DNA from: Litomosoides sigmodontis
Lineage: Eukaryota; Nematoda; Chromadorea; Rhabditida; Onchocercidae
Assembly (NCBI GenBank): GCA_963070105.1
Contig: OY718808.1
Span: 6,983,738-7,047,737 of the forward strand
Length of the DNA: 64,000 bases
Direction: 5' to 3'
The notes beneath the pieces are model-generated. The model made no database searches and had not been told where the DNA came from. It saw nothing but the letters and a program-made list of their open reading frames with translations. Made by a program: the position numbers and the translations under genes. Shown piece after piece: positions 1-12,200 of the stretch (its first letter is position 1; the number at the start of each line of letters is the position of its first letter).

Positions 1-12
1 AATTATTTATAG

Positions 13-3000
13 GAGACACTTCATTATCACTTATAATAAATGGTCTTCCGAAAACTGTAAAGACGAAGGGAATTAAGGATTGGTTCAGTCCTATCAGGTT
101 AAGAGGGGTAAAAATTGTACGTGGATCAACTGAAGCCAAAGCATTCGTAACATTTTTTCAACAATCTGATGTCACAAAAGCGTTGCAACGGAATGAGCAT
201 TTTTTGGGTGGTTCTAAGGTTTGCTTTATTAATAAAATTTATTAGCTTTTGCTTCTAATTTTGTTGAAGCGCATCTGATAATTCCAGCAATGATACGAAG
301 AACAGACTCCGGAGGACTTATTGAATGTAATGTTGAATTGGATGAAGGAGGGTGAAGATCGAAAAAGTTAAACCGTTATAATTAAGATATCTTTTTCAGC
401 TGGAAATAACAAAAGTGCTGAATGACCAACTTTCCGATGGGGATAGGGAAGATTATATTCACAAGACAAGGGAAGCAGAAGTTGAAGCGTGTGTTGCAAA
501 GATTCTTGAAACTGGAAGGTTAAGTTATTGGACTATGTTTTACGTTGCATGCTTATAATTTTGAGATCTTATGTATTTTAATACTTCATTTATTCAACGT
601 TTAGTTTTCAGACTCTTTGTTCGAAATCTGCCCTATGTGTGCAGTGATGAAGACTTGCGGTATGTCTTTAAAAAGTATGGTGAAATAGCCGATTTGCAAG
701 TGATTGTTAGCAAAAAAACGGGACAATGTAAAGGATTTGCTATTGTTACATATGTTTTTCCAGAATCTGCTGTTGCAGCGTTCTCAGCGTTGGACGGTTC
801 TATTTTAAAGGTTATTTCTGCAACATTTTTTCTATATCACAGCTGTCATTTATTTATGCTTCCTTCTGCATATTCATCGTGATTTTTCTATTTTTCAGGG
901 AAGAATGCTTCATATTTTACCTGGAGAGGAGAAGCGTGAGGTGGAAGAAGCTGGTATCACTGGTAAATCGGCGTTTCAGAAGGCAAAATTTGCAAATTTA
1001 AAGGTTTTTTCCTTAAAATTTACAACACCTAATATTTTACATCGAATTTGGCTTATTTATCATTAAAACCATTTTAAAAATATTTTTTTTTAGAAGGATG
1101 CTGGGAAATCCCATTCGTGGAACACACTGTTTCTTGGAGCTAATGCTGTTGCTGAAACGTTGGCTGAAAAATTAGATGTCGAAAAAAGTGAATTGCTGCT
1201 TGGACAGGGAGAAATAAGGTATTTCTCTTGATAAAAATTAAATTCATTGCGCACAACAATCAGCAGAATTTTTGGATTACTCTTTTATCAGAAAGTAGAG
1301 AATCTATTTGCAGAGTTCTGTAGACGAGCTCTAATAATTTATTAAATGTTTGCTGAGGCGGAATTGTTAAGAGTGCATTAACAGTTATATGATCAAACAT
1401 GGTTAATTCGTATTTTAAATCACTTGTTTTGTAATAGAAAAACAAGCAAATTCAGTTTTGTCGGAATTCTTAGTTATTTTGTGTAATTTAATAGTGCTGG
1501 TGTGCGACTGGCACTTGCGGAAACAAGATTGGTGACTGAAACTCGGGAATATCTGTTAGCCAATGGCATATGTCTGGACGTCTTCTCACGGCCTGCAGCA
1601 AAAAGAAGTAATACTATTATTATTATCAAAAATTTACCGGCGAAGGCTGATACTGATGAATTGGAACGGATGTTCGCAAGGCACGGTCCAGTAAAACAAA
1701 TATTAATGCCTCCAGGTATCCTTATATTTTTTTGACTGGTTGCTATTTCGGGATTGTGACTGGTAGTGGTGCTTAATGTGATTATGTCATCTGCATTAAT
1801 TTTGCTTGATGCTATTGATAATCTCAAAAATCAACTTTTTAGAACTCAGATTTTAGCATCACGCATTTCTTAAAGATCTAAATTACTTATAGGAGGTGTT
1901 ACTGCTATCTTAGAAATGGAAAATTCAGTTGATGCTCAGAAAGCATTTAGTGCGCTTGCATATAGTCGATTCCGTTCGAAGCCGTTGTTTCTAGAATGGG
2001 CACCATATGATTTGTTCAAATCAAGTTCGTATTGCGATTTCATTAAAAAAACTTTTTTGGAAAAGTTGTATTAGAGAAACAATATTATTTGTTCTTTTCG
2101 CTTTTACTTTTTTAAATTCTTAGGAAAATCCGATAGCAACGATGAAGATAATGATCAAAGACAGCACGTTGAAATTGGAATTAAAAGGAAGAATAATGAA
2201 TGTTCAACAGAAGATAAGAAAAAACTGAGACGAAGCAAAAAGCATCGTTTGATTGAGGAAGCTACGATCACAAAATCACAAGAAAAAGGTATGAAAGCCA
2301 TAGTGAAGAATATAGTAATATCCTCAAAAAGGGTGAAGAAAATCAGTTAAATGACCATACGTTGTTGATATACATTAAACCAATTTCTTTCCCATCCGAA
2401 ATGTTTTACCATCAAATCTCAATTTTTGTTACTGTTTCTCCAAAGTCTATCGTATATGTCATCCTTAATTTAATCTCTAATTTATAGAAAAGGTAATTTG
2501 CATATTAACGGTTGACCTATTATATCCGCTGTACTTGCTGTTACATTTAGGTTTAAAAATTCGCAAAAAAAATTTACCGTAGTACTAATTCATTTTTTTA
2601 GTTGAGTCGGTTGAAGCAATCATGAATAACATGATTTCAGAAAATGGAAGTGTTCAGCTACAAGCTGAAACAGAAAAGCATGTAACCGAAATTGAAAATG
2701 AAGACAACGGTGACTATGCCAAGGAGGAAGATGGCATATTGTTGCCAGGAACAACGTTATTTGTAAAGAATTTGAGCTTTAAAACTACTGACGAAGGATT
2801 GAAAAATAAGTTTGAATCACGATTTCGTGTACGATCTGCTACGGTTTCTAGAAAACTAGGTGAATTTTTTCAATGTTTGTGGAGCTATGGATATAGAAAT
2901 GTTTTAGACGAAATAACGAGAGGTATTTTGTAGCGATCTTTTTAATATGAAGCTACGCTCAAGAGAGACTTATTCATTACAGCTTTTTTCATGTTATTAT

Positions 3001-4612
3001 GGTCTTGCACAAATGTTTAAAAAATTTCGTAATATTCTCGCAAACAGTCTGCCTTAACATTATTCGGTAAAAAAAACCAAGTTGGTTTATTTTTCTTAAT
3101 AGAGTATTTGTAGTGGCAATAACTAGCAATTATTGTTTTATTTTCAGTGTGTGTATATATGTCTTAAAATTTCTCTGTCTTTCCAGATACTGCAGATCCC
3201 TCGAAAGCACTCTCTATGGGATTCGGTTTCGTTACATTTTATCAGCCTAAGGATGCAGAGCAAGCTATAAAAGAAATGCAGGTTCATTTTTAAAAGAATC
3301 TTATATGCTAATTTTCATAACTGGGAGAAATGATTGGAAACATTCGTGATTTTTATAAATAAAACCTTAACTTTGTTATTTAATTTTGTCTTTCACATTC
3401 CAGGGTGTTTTGTTGGATGGTCATTGCCTAATGTTGAAATTATCTAACAGAGAAGTTGAATCTGATAAGATTATAGCAAGGAAAGGGGTTGATGAGTTGG
3501 AGCAGGGCGAAGCTACCAAAGTAATTTTGGTTTTTTATGTATCGTCTAACTTATTCGCGTCAAGAAAAGATGGCCGTTATAGCCTAATTTTTTATGTGAC
3601 TTAGTCAGCGAACATAAGAAGGTAGCAGAAAAACCATTTTTTTTTTAATAAATTTGATGATTCAATCAATACTTACCGAAATTTTGCACTTTCTACAGCT
3701 TAAGGAGTAGGTGGATTGAAGTAAATAGCAATATAACATTGTGAGTTTTCTTAAGCAGATTTTTGTTGTATCTCACAATCTCATCTTAGCAAAGACTGCT
3801 GTGTATTTCATTTTTAAAATCAAAATGTGGTTAAATTGCTAGAAGAATGGAAGGAGAATGTTGTCCTTCATACCAGTATGTTATTTTTTTTTTTAGATTT
3901 TGATCAGAAACATACCTTTTCAAGCAACACGAAAAGAAGTCAAACAACTCTTCGCAACTTTTGGTGAGATTCGCTCTTTCAGGATGCCGAAGAAGGCAAG
4001 TTTGTTTTACTCACTTGTTTGTGGTAGCACGGTATCCTGTCGTCAACGATGACTGTCGCTCTTACAGAACAAAACGAGTCGTCACCTGAAAAAAGACAGT
4101 TCATGTCCTCTATCAAATTTTGTTGTGGTTTTTTTATTATTCATAAATTTTGTTACGCTTTCAATGTATTCCCAAACGGTGGTATCACAATCTTCGTTTT
4201 TATTGATTCAGATGGGTGCTTCGGCAGAGGACCATCGTGGGTTTGGCTTTGTTGATTTCTTAACTCGCGCGGATGCGCGGCGTGCATTCAACGGTTTAGT
4301 TCATTCAACTCATTTTTATGGTCGAAGACTAGTTTTGGAGTGGGCTAAGCCGGAAAGTAGCTTGGAAGAACTTCGAGAGAAAGCTGCTGCTAGTTTAAGG
4401 TAAGGCTCACTTTTTTTCATTTCGAATTTCGTACTTGCAGCTGAATCTCTGTCAATGGTGAAACTTTTATTGAAATGAATTATATTTGATCAATTATTGA
4501 AATCGCGTAGTCTCACCTTAATTTTTACAGCGGCAACAAAGCAGAAAATCGATTGCATAAGAAAATGATTAAAAAAATTGAAGAGGATTTAACTGTGATC
4601 GATGATGACTGA
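13..4612 (+). CDS. rbd-1: RBM19/Mrd1-type multi-RRM protein, 5' end outside window
   Basis: RNA-binding nucleolar protein of the RBM19 (vertebrate), Mrd1 (yeast), RBD-1 (C. elegans) family, needed for small-subunit pre-rRNA processing. Exons: 13-218, 400-518, 612-810, 899-1003, 1094-1218, 1495-1715, 1893-2024, 2124-2288, 2602-2859, 3187-3281, 3404-3520, 3897-3995, 4212-4399, 4531-4612; 702 visible residues, phases consistent throughout. The visible part holds five RRMs: one ending in FLGGSKLEITKV (exons 1-2), then LFVRNLPY/KGFAIVTY, TIIIIKNLP, TLFVKNLSF/GFGFVTF, and the last ILIRNIPF/RGFGFVDF followed by YGRRLVLEWA. The segment with HSWNTLFLGANAVAE between RRMs matches the family-specific linker. 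The family has six RRMs, so RRM1 lies left of the window. The intron after 3995 is GC-AG. Family identity is firm; the exon model is manual. Confidence 0.93.
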
Positions 4613-7600
4613 AGTTAATATAATAATATATTTAATAACATATTTCTTGTTTTGCAATTGCTCGCGATATGCTAACATTGATTCTTTCATATTGCGGGGA
4701 ATTTTTTATTTAAATTTCATACAAAGTTTTTTTCATTAAGCTGTTGTTGAAACCAAACGGAAATTCACAAAAAAGAATACAGAAGTTCAGCTATAATTTC
4801 ACGGTGTTTTTTTCAACGGTAACTTGAAGACCTATGATGCGTTATGTATGAAATTGACGTAATTAAAATGAATATATTGCTGTTAACAATTCATTTGATG
4901 TAAACAATTCATTTGATTTCCAAAACAATGAGTTTTTTGTTGAGGAAGCAGAAAATTTATTGCTCTCATATGATTCCGAATGCTGCAAAATTTTCACGAG
5001 CAAAATAATAGCTAAATTATTCATGGCAATTGAAATTAGTACCCATGTAATCAAATTTAGTGGTTTCGTGAAGGTTCTCATGCTTCGTGGACATGGAGTA
5101 GTTCATAACAAGCTTACAATAAGAGGACAGTTTCCGAAAACTTCTAAGTCCAGGATTAGTTCCGTTTAAGTTGTACCGCCATTGCGTTATCTAATAAGTC
5201 TACATTGTTAATTTTATTTTGCTGTGTAGGTTAGAAGCCGTAACATGCAGGCTTTCAGTTCTGATATTTGTGGTTGGTAGATTGGACGAAGCTCCAACTA
5301 ATGATGAGAAGGGAGAAGAGCAGAGTTTGTTTGTGGTAAATAATGAAGTATTCGGACTGTGAAAACTGAATAGATGTAATAATTGAAATCCTCTTTGTAT
5401 ATCTCGCAGTGCCCTTATTCTTCTCAGCCTTTCTCCGTTAACATTTAGATCAGAAAACATTGATTTGGCACAGTTTCTTAAACTGTACTTTGGTCGCCGA
5501 AAATTTTAGTAGGTAAAAGTGGTTGAGAGATCAGCTGGTACATATCTAAATTGAAGCAAGACTGAAGGGAAGTGAACAACTGAGCAATGATATTATATTC
5601 TTAAATATCATATTCGAGTAGACCAAAATTTAATTTTTTCATTATGTGTAATTAACTGCTGCTGGAATTAAGCGCAGGGAGGGTGAGGAATTTATTCCAT
5701 GAACTAAAACGTGAAATTATATGCCTGAACGAAGAAAAAGTTTGTTGTATGAGATGGTAATACTTCAAAGACTACCTTTGTTAGCTACATGGCGGTCAAT
5801 AAAAAGGGTTAGTCGATACACTACCGACGGCTTCATATTACGTGATCTGAGATGTTTAAATATGTGCTTTTTTTTTTGAAGGAAGTTAAAATGTGAAAAA
5901 AAATATGCACAACGTCCATACAGTTTCAATTACTTTCCTCCTATCTTTCATTTTAATTTGATAAAAATTCAAACAGTTCTACTCACGTATTTTCTTTTAT
6001 CGAAAACAATTCGATCATAGCCTCAATTTATTATCGATCACTTCACGTAAGAAAGAAAGCAGTTCGTTGCATATTAAAAGTGTATAACAGCGAATTTGCA
6101 ACCATCAATGTTTACTGTGTCTTTTTTTTGTTTATTTCCGCGTACTTTAAATTAATTTGTAATTTGAAAGAGAATATGCGCTGAAATTTATCAAATTAAT
6201 AATAACTACTTTAATCGAAATATTGTAATGCGATGTAGAGTGAAATGAATGCCCAAATGAAATTTCAATTTGCAAAAAATTTTTTGATGCTTCAAAGGAT
6301 TTGTGCATTTATTCATTCATCGGTGCAACAACTACTCCGCATTTCTCGGTGAACGAATGCTTTCAACTGATTAAGCTTCAGTGGAGAAAAATGCTAGCGA
6401 ATGAAAGATTAGCTTAATCAGTCAGCTTTTTCTCCTGAAACATTGTTTTTTGGTTGAAATTACTTTAACAGAACAAAAATTAAAGTATTTCTGAAGCGAA
6501 CATTGCTAGCACTCAGTTGTGCTCGTAGCATTCAAGTTGTGTGCGTGCTGTCTTGGCCAAATGATTGCTTGTAAAGAAATGGGAAAAAAGTGAAATTTAG
6601 GGTTAGAAAGATGTGAAAACCAATGAGGCAGTGAGGTGGAAGAAGGGAAGGGAGAAGAAGTTGCTGAACTCTTTCTTTGCAAAGCCTTCGATCTCAACAT
6701 TCTTCCTCATTTCTTTACCTCCTAACCCGATCGCACTCATTTTTACTAACTCCTCTTTTGCAACTTTCCGATGAATGTCCGCCCACATTTTTAGTTTAAT
6801 TTTAGCTAGCCAATCTTCTCCCTCTCGATAAATTACTGGTGCTGAGAACTTCCGGACTCACTCGCTAGATGATAGCGAAGCGGCGGAGTGAAGCGGAACA
6901 CGGCATATGCCTCGAGGATGTAGCCCTATCAATCTACCTATCACGTCTACACCTCCACGTCTTCTTGATTCCTTCCTCTATTTTGGTGTTGAGAAGCAGC
7001 CGTTCCTGTCCAACCCACCGCCAAAGCTTATATTACACAAATTTTGGGACCATTTGCTGTGAAGCGCTCATCAGAATCGCTTCACACAAACAACAAACCA
7101 TACTACTTGTAAACAACCTTACCTTCTCCTTCTCCTCTTCCCTCACTGACCTTATTTGCTCAGCAACGAACTCTATCACGCCAAGTCTAAATTATGCAAA
7201 TTTCGTTTACTGTGCAATTAGACAGTGCTATACTTTTAGCTTACAGTTTAGCAAAAACTCCTACCATAATCCCTCGCTTGATGTGTTTTTCTCCGTTGCA
7301 CAAAAACCTCCTGCTTGCTTCATTCATTCCATGTGAATTGATTCTAGCAATTTAATTCATTGAATTATTATTTGTTCCAATTTTATTGAATATTCAAGCA
7401 ATCTCTTTTACACACAGCGACATTTCGTTGGGTAGAACTGAGTTGCCCTGCGAGTGAAAAGAGATAACGGCAAAAGCGATCGCATTTGTTGAACATCTTT
7501 CACGAGCGTTCTTTACTTCGGATAAATGCCTCGAATATTTGTAAAAAACATGGACAAGTGAAAATTTGGTCTTTCGAGAAAGTTCAAAAAGTAAGATGGA

Positions 7601-8404
7601 ATGAATGAATAGCTTCACTGTGCTCATGCACGTTTGCTTGTAGACTTTGATATTTAAAGGATCGTACCGAAATCACCATGACTTGGTTTAATGTGTTCTC
7701 ATTTAGGTCAATTCAAATTTTTGAACATAGCTCCCTCTATTCGTGGTATTTTTCTCTCTAAAATTATTTTGAACTAACAGACGTTATTTGGAATTCTCCA
7801 TTGTTTTTGTTAATTCCTTTTTCTTAAAATTTTTAATTATTAATTCTATTTCTAGAAATACTATTAACGAGAGCTAAAATATTAACGAATTTTCAACTAT
7901 AGCAAGTTTACAAAATTGACTATGAGCGCCTTTGCTATAGTTGAAAGTAAATTATTATTTTACGATAATTTAACTTTAAAAGTCTAATATTTAAATTTGT
8001 TAATTCCACCAATCAGTTTTTCTTTTGGCGTACATACGTGTGTCTGATTTCATTTGCCAATGCTTCGGTCTTTTCGTGTCTTTCTGCGTGTTAAAAAAAA
8101 CTAGGTAGGATAAGTGGTCGAAGGTAGGATAACAGAGATCGATAACAGGTATGGGTGGATGAATGCTTCTCGAGGGATCGGAAGGGAAGAAGTTAGGAGA
8201 GACGTGCGGTGGCGCACTGTAACAATTTGTGGTTTTCGCGTTGGCAGTTGCAAAAGCAATTTTTCCGACGTCAGTTGCTGAGGAATGCTTGCTTCTGTGC
8301 CCCATAAAAATTGTGTAATTGGGGATGTGCCTTGAAGCGAATTATTTCGGTTAGAAAAAAAGAAGCTGAAATTTCTTAAATTTTTAAATGTCTTATCAAG
8401 ATTG
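4613..8404. other. Intergenic region, no convincing gene
   Basis: About 3.8 kb of AT-rich sequence between the RBM19 stop and the next candidate gene. The longest open frame (6869-7336, +, 155 codons) has no recognisable motif, no splice support and a composition like its surroundings. I see no tRNA or rRNA. The only structure is the inverted repeat at 7891-7946. Confidence 0.6.
7891..7946. repeat. 15-bp perfect inverted repeat
   Basis: Arm 7891-7905 (TTTCAACTATAGCAA) is the exact reverse complement of 7932-7946 (TTGCTATAGTTGAAA), separated by 26 bases. It could be a hairpin in a transcript or a remnant of a small mobile element. No longer terminal repeat was found. Confidence 0.75.
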
Positions 8405-8826
8405 ATGGAAAATGATTTTCGAAAAAAAGAAAAAATTGAGGGAGAAATGGCAAAACCATCGAACTGTTCTCCATGCCTTAAGTCGTTTCACAAAAATAAA
8501 AAGCTGCTTCTTCACCACCAAAATTGTTGTGTAATGACGAAGAAGCAGGTGGTACGACAAAAGTCTGTAAGGCTTCTGGTGATTCTGGCATTGTAAGATC
8601 AAGTTGTAACTGGCAGTGCGAAATAATTTTTCCATTCTTTCTAAAATTTTTATTTCATTTCCTTATGCGGCTTACACACTTAATGCAAACATATAGCAGC
8701 ACTCTTAAAGATCTGAATGATTTGCGACAAGTAAGTGAGATATTTCAGCAGCGAAACAAAGCTTTGACTGAAACGATGAAAGAAGTTGGAATGGCGCATG
8801 TCTGCGAGACTTGTCCAATCTTTCCG
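8405..8826 (+). CDS. Possible small C2HC finger protein (doubtful)
   Basis: Candidate two-exon frame 8405-8592 and 8700-8826, phases compatible (GCA TT | gtaag ... cag | C ACT). The first exon encodes a basic stretch with a finger of spacing C-x2-C-x3-F-x5-L-x2-H-x3-C (CSPCLKSFHKNKKLLLHHQN plus C), which matches the classical C2H2 layout with the last His replaced by Cys. The second exon encodes a charged, probably helical segment ending near HVCETCPIFP. The 3' end is unresolved: the candidate acceptor at 8979-8981 leads into an (AAT)n tract. It may be a real small gene, a decayed one or chance. It lies 471 bases upstream of the myosin start on the same strand. Confidence 0.3.
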
Positions 8827-9007
8827 GTGATCGATCTTTTTGCGCACATCTTAAGATACTGTCAGCTATTTCTGTTGTAAACCCTAAAGTTATCAATTCA
8901 TTTCATTGATAGCACAAGGAGAGATAATCGTCCTCTGTCTTTAAATAAAACCTTACTACCTTTTTTTTTGTAAATTTTCAGAATGCAACAAATTTCCGAA
9001 ATTTACC

Positions 9008-9087
9008 AATAATAATAGTAATAATAATAGCAACAATAATAATAAATAATAATAAACAATAGTAAATAATAACAAATAATAATAATG
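9008..9087. repeat. Imperfect (AAT)n microsatellite
   Basis: Eighty bases of AAT/AATA units interrupted by single substitutions, about 210 bases upstream of the myosin start codon. Confidence 0.9.
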
Positions 9088-9271
9088 TGAACTGCGCCTT
9101 ACGTCAACTTCTGTAATATATTCATTGCTATGCGTTACATTAGTATTGCTAATTTTTAAACGAACGTGTACGTCTTTGCACGGTTACACACACGTACGAT
9201 AGCGGAAATAATCGTAGCTCTCATAGTTTGCGTTATTTTCAAGCGAAAAATTGAAATGTGAAAAGAGTTTC

Positions 9272-9281
9272 TTCGTTTTAG
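9272..9281 (+). other. Probable trans-splice acceptor of the myosin mRNA
   Basis: A pyrimidine-rich TTCGTTTTAG lies 15 bases before the ATG at 9297, with no in-frame upstream start. This is the expected form and spacing of a spliced-leader acceptor in nematodes. Use of the site is inferred. Confidence 0.5.
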
Positions 9282-9296
9282 CATTATCGAGCAAAG

Positions 9297-12200
9297 ATGG
9301 TGGCTGAAGAAAACGGTGAATCGTTCAAGTTTGAAGACGACCCCGGCTACCCGTACCTAGAGGTTAGCCGAGAGGAAAAGTCAACAAATGCTGCAAAGCC
9401 ATTCGATTCAAAAAAGAACTGCTGGATTCCTGATGCTGACGACGGTTAGTTAAATTTGCAAAAAAGAAAATTGCCTCTAACAGGAAGGAAAGAGCAACGA
9501 ACAATTCTTGAACGTTTCTAATAGCTAATGCAGAAGCTGAATTTTCCAGGTTTTGTTGCTGCTGAAATAAAGTCATCAGCTGGCGACAATGTGACGGTAG
9601 TCACCGTGAAGGGCAATGAAATTACAGTGAAAAAGGAAGAGGTTCAGGAAATGAATCCGCCTAAATTCAGTAAAACTGAAGATATGGCGAATTTGACATT
9701 TCTCAATGAAGCATCTGTCCTTAACAATCTGAAGGAGCGATACCACGCCATGATGATTTATGTAGGAATTTTATAAAAATTATGAAAATTAAATTTGCTC
9801 GCAGTGGCATGATAACCTTTAGAGCGCATTTCAGACATATTCTGGTCTGTTCTGCGTGGTAATTAATCCTTACAAGCGTTTGCCCATCTACACTCCGTCT
9901 ATCATCAAGTTTTACACCGGCAAAAGACGGAACGAAGTACCGCCACACTTATTCGCCGTATCCGATGAAGCGTATCGGAATATTCTCATTGGTATTCATC
10001 CTACTAACATAACATGAAATAGTAATAATTCAAAGTGCCGAGATGCACTTTAAGCAGTTCATCGATGAAAGTAACGATGAGGAAACGGTCGGAAGTTGTT
10101 GCCTTGTAGTGTCGCAGTGATGCCATTCCGCTAGTTACACAACAATGAACAGTTAGTTCATGTCACATGAACTGATTCCAGATCATGAGTGCGTGTGATA
10201 CTATGATCTGATTTCAGATCATGAGAATCAGTCAATGTTGATTACCGGTGAGTCTGGCGCTGGCAAAACTGAGAACACGAAGAAAGTCATTACTTACTTT
10301 GCTATTGTGGGTGCTACGGAACAGAAGAAGGAGGAAGGCAAGAAAGGCGTATGTATTGATTAAATACAGCACTAACTAATTAGTTAATTAATTTCCGCTA
10401 CCGGATGTTCTGTGATAATATAATGTTCGAGCTATTTATCAAAAGTGTTTCCCTAAAATTATTAGAAATGTATGTTTTTCCAAGGAAACTGCTAGCAGTT
10501 GAAGCAATTTTCACATTTCCATCGTACCGCACTCCGTGCACAGAATTATTTTCATCATTTTTCACCCGTACTTTAACCATTTATCATTCAAAAGCAGTAT
10601 TTGCTGGAAATTTTAAGGGAACATTAGAGGAACAAATCGTGCAGACAAATCCAGTACTGGAAGCTTTCGGTAAGCTAATTCTTTTTCTTTTATGGATAGC
10701 TTTTTAAATGAAGTATTATGAAAATGCTAGAGAGAAGGTTGAGATGAGATGATGGGAGTTTTGGATTAAAATCATTTGCTCACAGGTAATGCAAAAACAG
10801 TTCGAAACAACAACTCCTCACGATTCGGTAAATTCATCCGAATTCACTTCACTAAGGATGGGAAACTATCTGGCGGTGATATCGAGCATTGTAAGTTTTT
10901 CTGGTCAATTTCGTTAAAACTGTTAGGTTTGTGTGATTTGTTCCCATTTACTTTTTCAAATTTCTATTAATTCGCTTGAAGTTCTTTTTTTGTTTTAGAT
11001 CTTTTTGAAAAGTCACGCGTTGTGCGACAAGCTCCTGGCGAACGCAGTTATCACATTTATTATCAGCTTATGTCCGGTTTTCATCCAAAAATAAGAGGTT
11101 GGCACTGAGCCAACTAACATTTTCGCTTAATTCACATGAATTGAATATTTGATTTGAAATGTAACAGTTATGATTTCCAATTCTGCTTATATCGGAAATG
11201 ATACTGAAATAATCATATACTGGTTTGTAGAAGAATTACGTCTGACAAATGACCTCAAATACTATCACTTCTGCTCACAGGCAGAACTTACCATCGATGG
11301 TGTGGATGACAGGGAGGAAATGAAGCTCACGCAGGTACGATTGTTTAGCTAAGTTGATTAGATTGCAAAATGATTGAGAATTTTAATATTGTTTCAGGAG
11401 GCATTTAATATTATGGGTTTCGAGGATCAAGAAACTCACGACCTGTACAGCAATGTTGCGGGTATTATGCATATGGGTGAAATGAAATTCAAGCAACGAC
11501 CACGCGAAGAGCAAGCGGAACCGGATGGGGAAGAAGGTTCAGATTCACACTTTTCCGCTAGTATTCTTCATTTCTTCTCATTGCAACATAGTATATGTGA
11601 TGAGTGTTTTGGGTCTCTACGCGTACTAAGTGCAAATTCAATGCATTTGAAATGTAAATTTTATTTTTGGAAAAGATGAAAACTTTTGCCATTGCTAATG
11701 CTTAGATGCAAAGAATGCTGGCTTTTGCTTTGGCGTTGATCACGAAGAGTTCCTAAAAGCTCTAACAAAACCACGTGTTCGAGTTGGTACAGAATGGGTT
11801 AACAAGGGTCAGAACTTAGAACAGGTGCGCTAACAAACCTCTATTATTTGCGTTTTCAGTTTGAAATTGATTCCATTTTCTGGGAAGTTTTCATTTACTT
11901 CCTTTACTTAGAAAACTTTTAGAAAGAGTTTTTTTTTTGCTAATTATAAGAATAATTAATAATTTTAGCGCAGGGGACTGAAAAGGAAAAATTTTCAGGT
12001 TCATTGGGCGGTAGATGGTCTTGGAAAAGCAATTTATTCGAGAATGTTCAAGTGGCTCATCGACAGGTGTAATAAAACACTTGATCAAAATAAAGAAAGC
12101 CGAAAATATTTTATCGGTGTCTTGGATATCGCTGGTTTTGAAATTTTTGATGTATATTTTCTGCTTTTATAACTTCAAAGTTGCAAATATTTAAAATAAA

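Larger units (their letters stand above)
8827..9296. other. Upstream region of the myosin gene
   Basis: AT-rich flank containing the (AAT)n tract at 9008-9087, then about 200 bases leading to the myosin start. No TATA box or other specific promoter element can be assigned. Confidence 0.5.

Noticed and set aside
4960..5169. 69-codon open frame, plus strand
   Set aside because: Some charged, protein-like stretches but no start context, partner exon or family recognised.
6869..7336. 155-codon open frame, plus strand
   Set aside because: No motif, no splice context, no trans-splice acceptor close to its start, composition like its surroundings.
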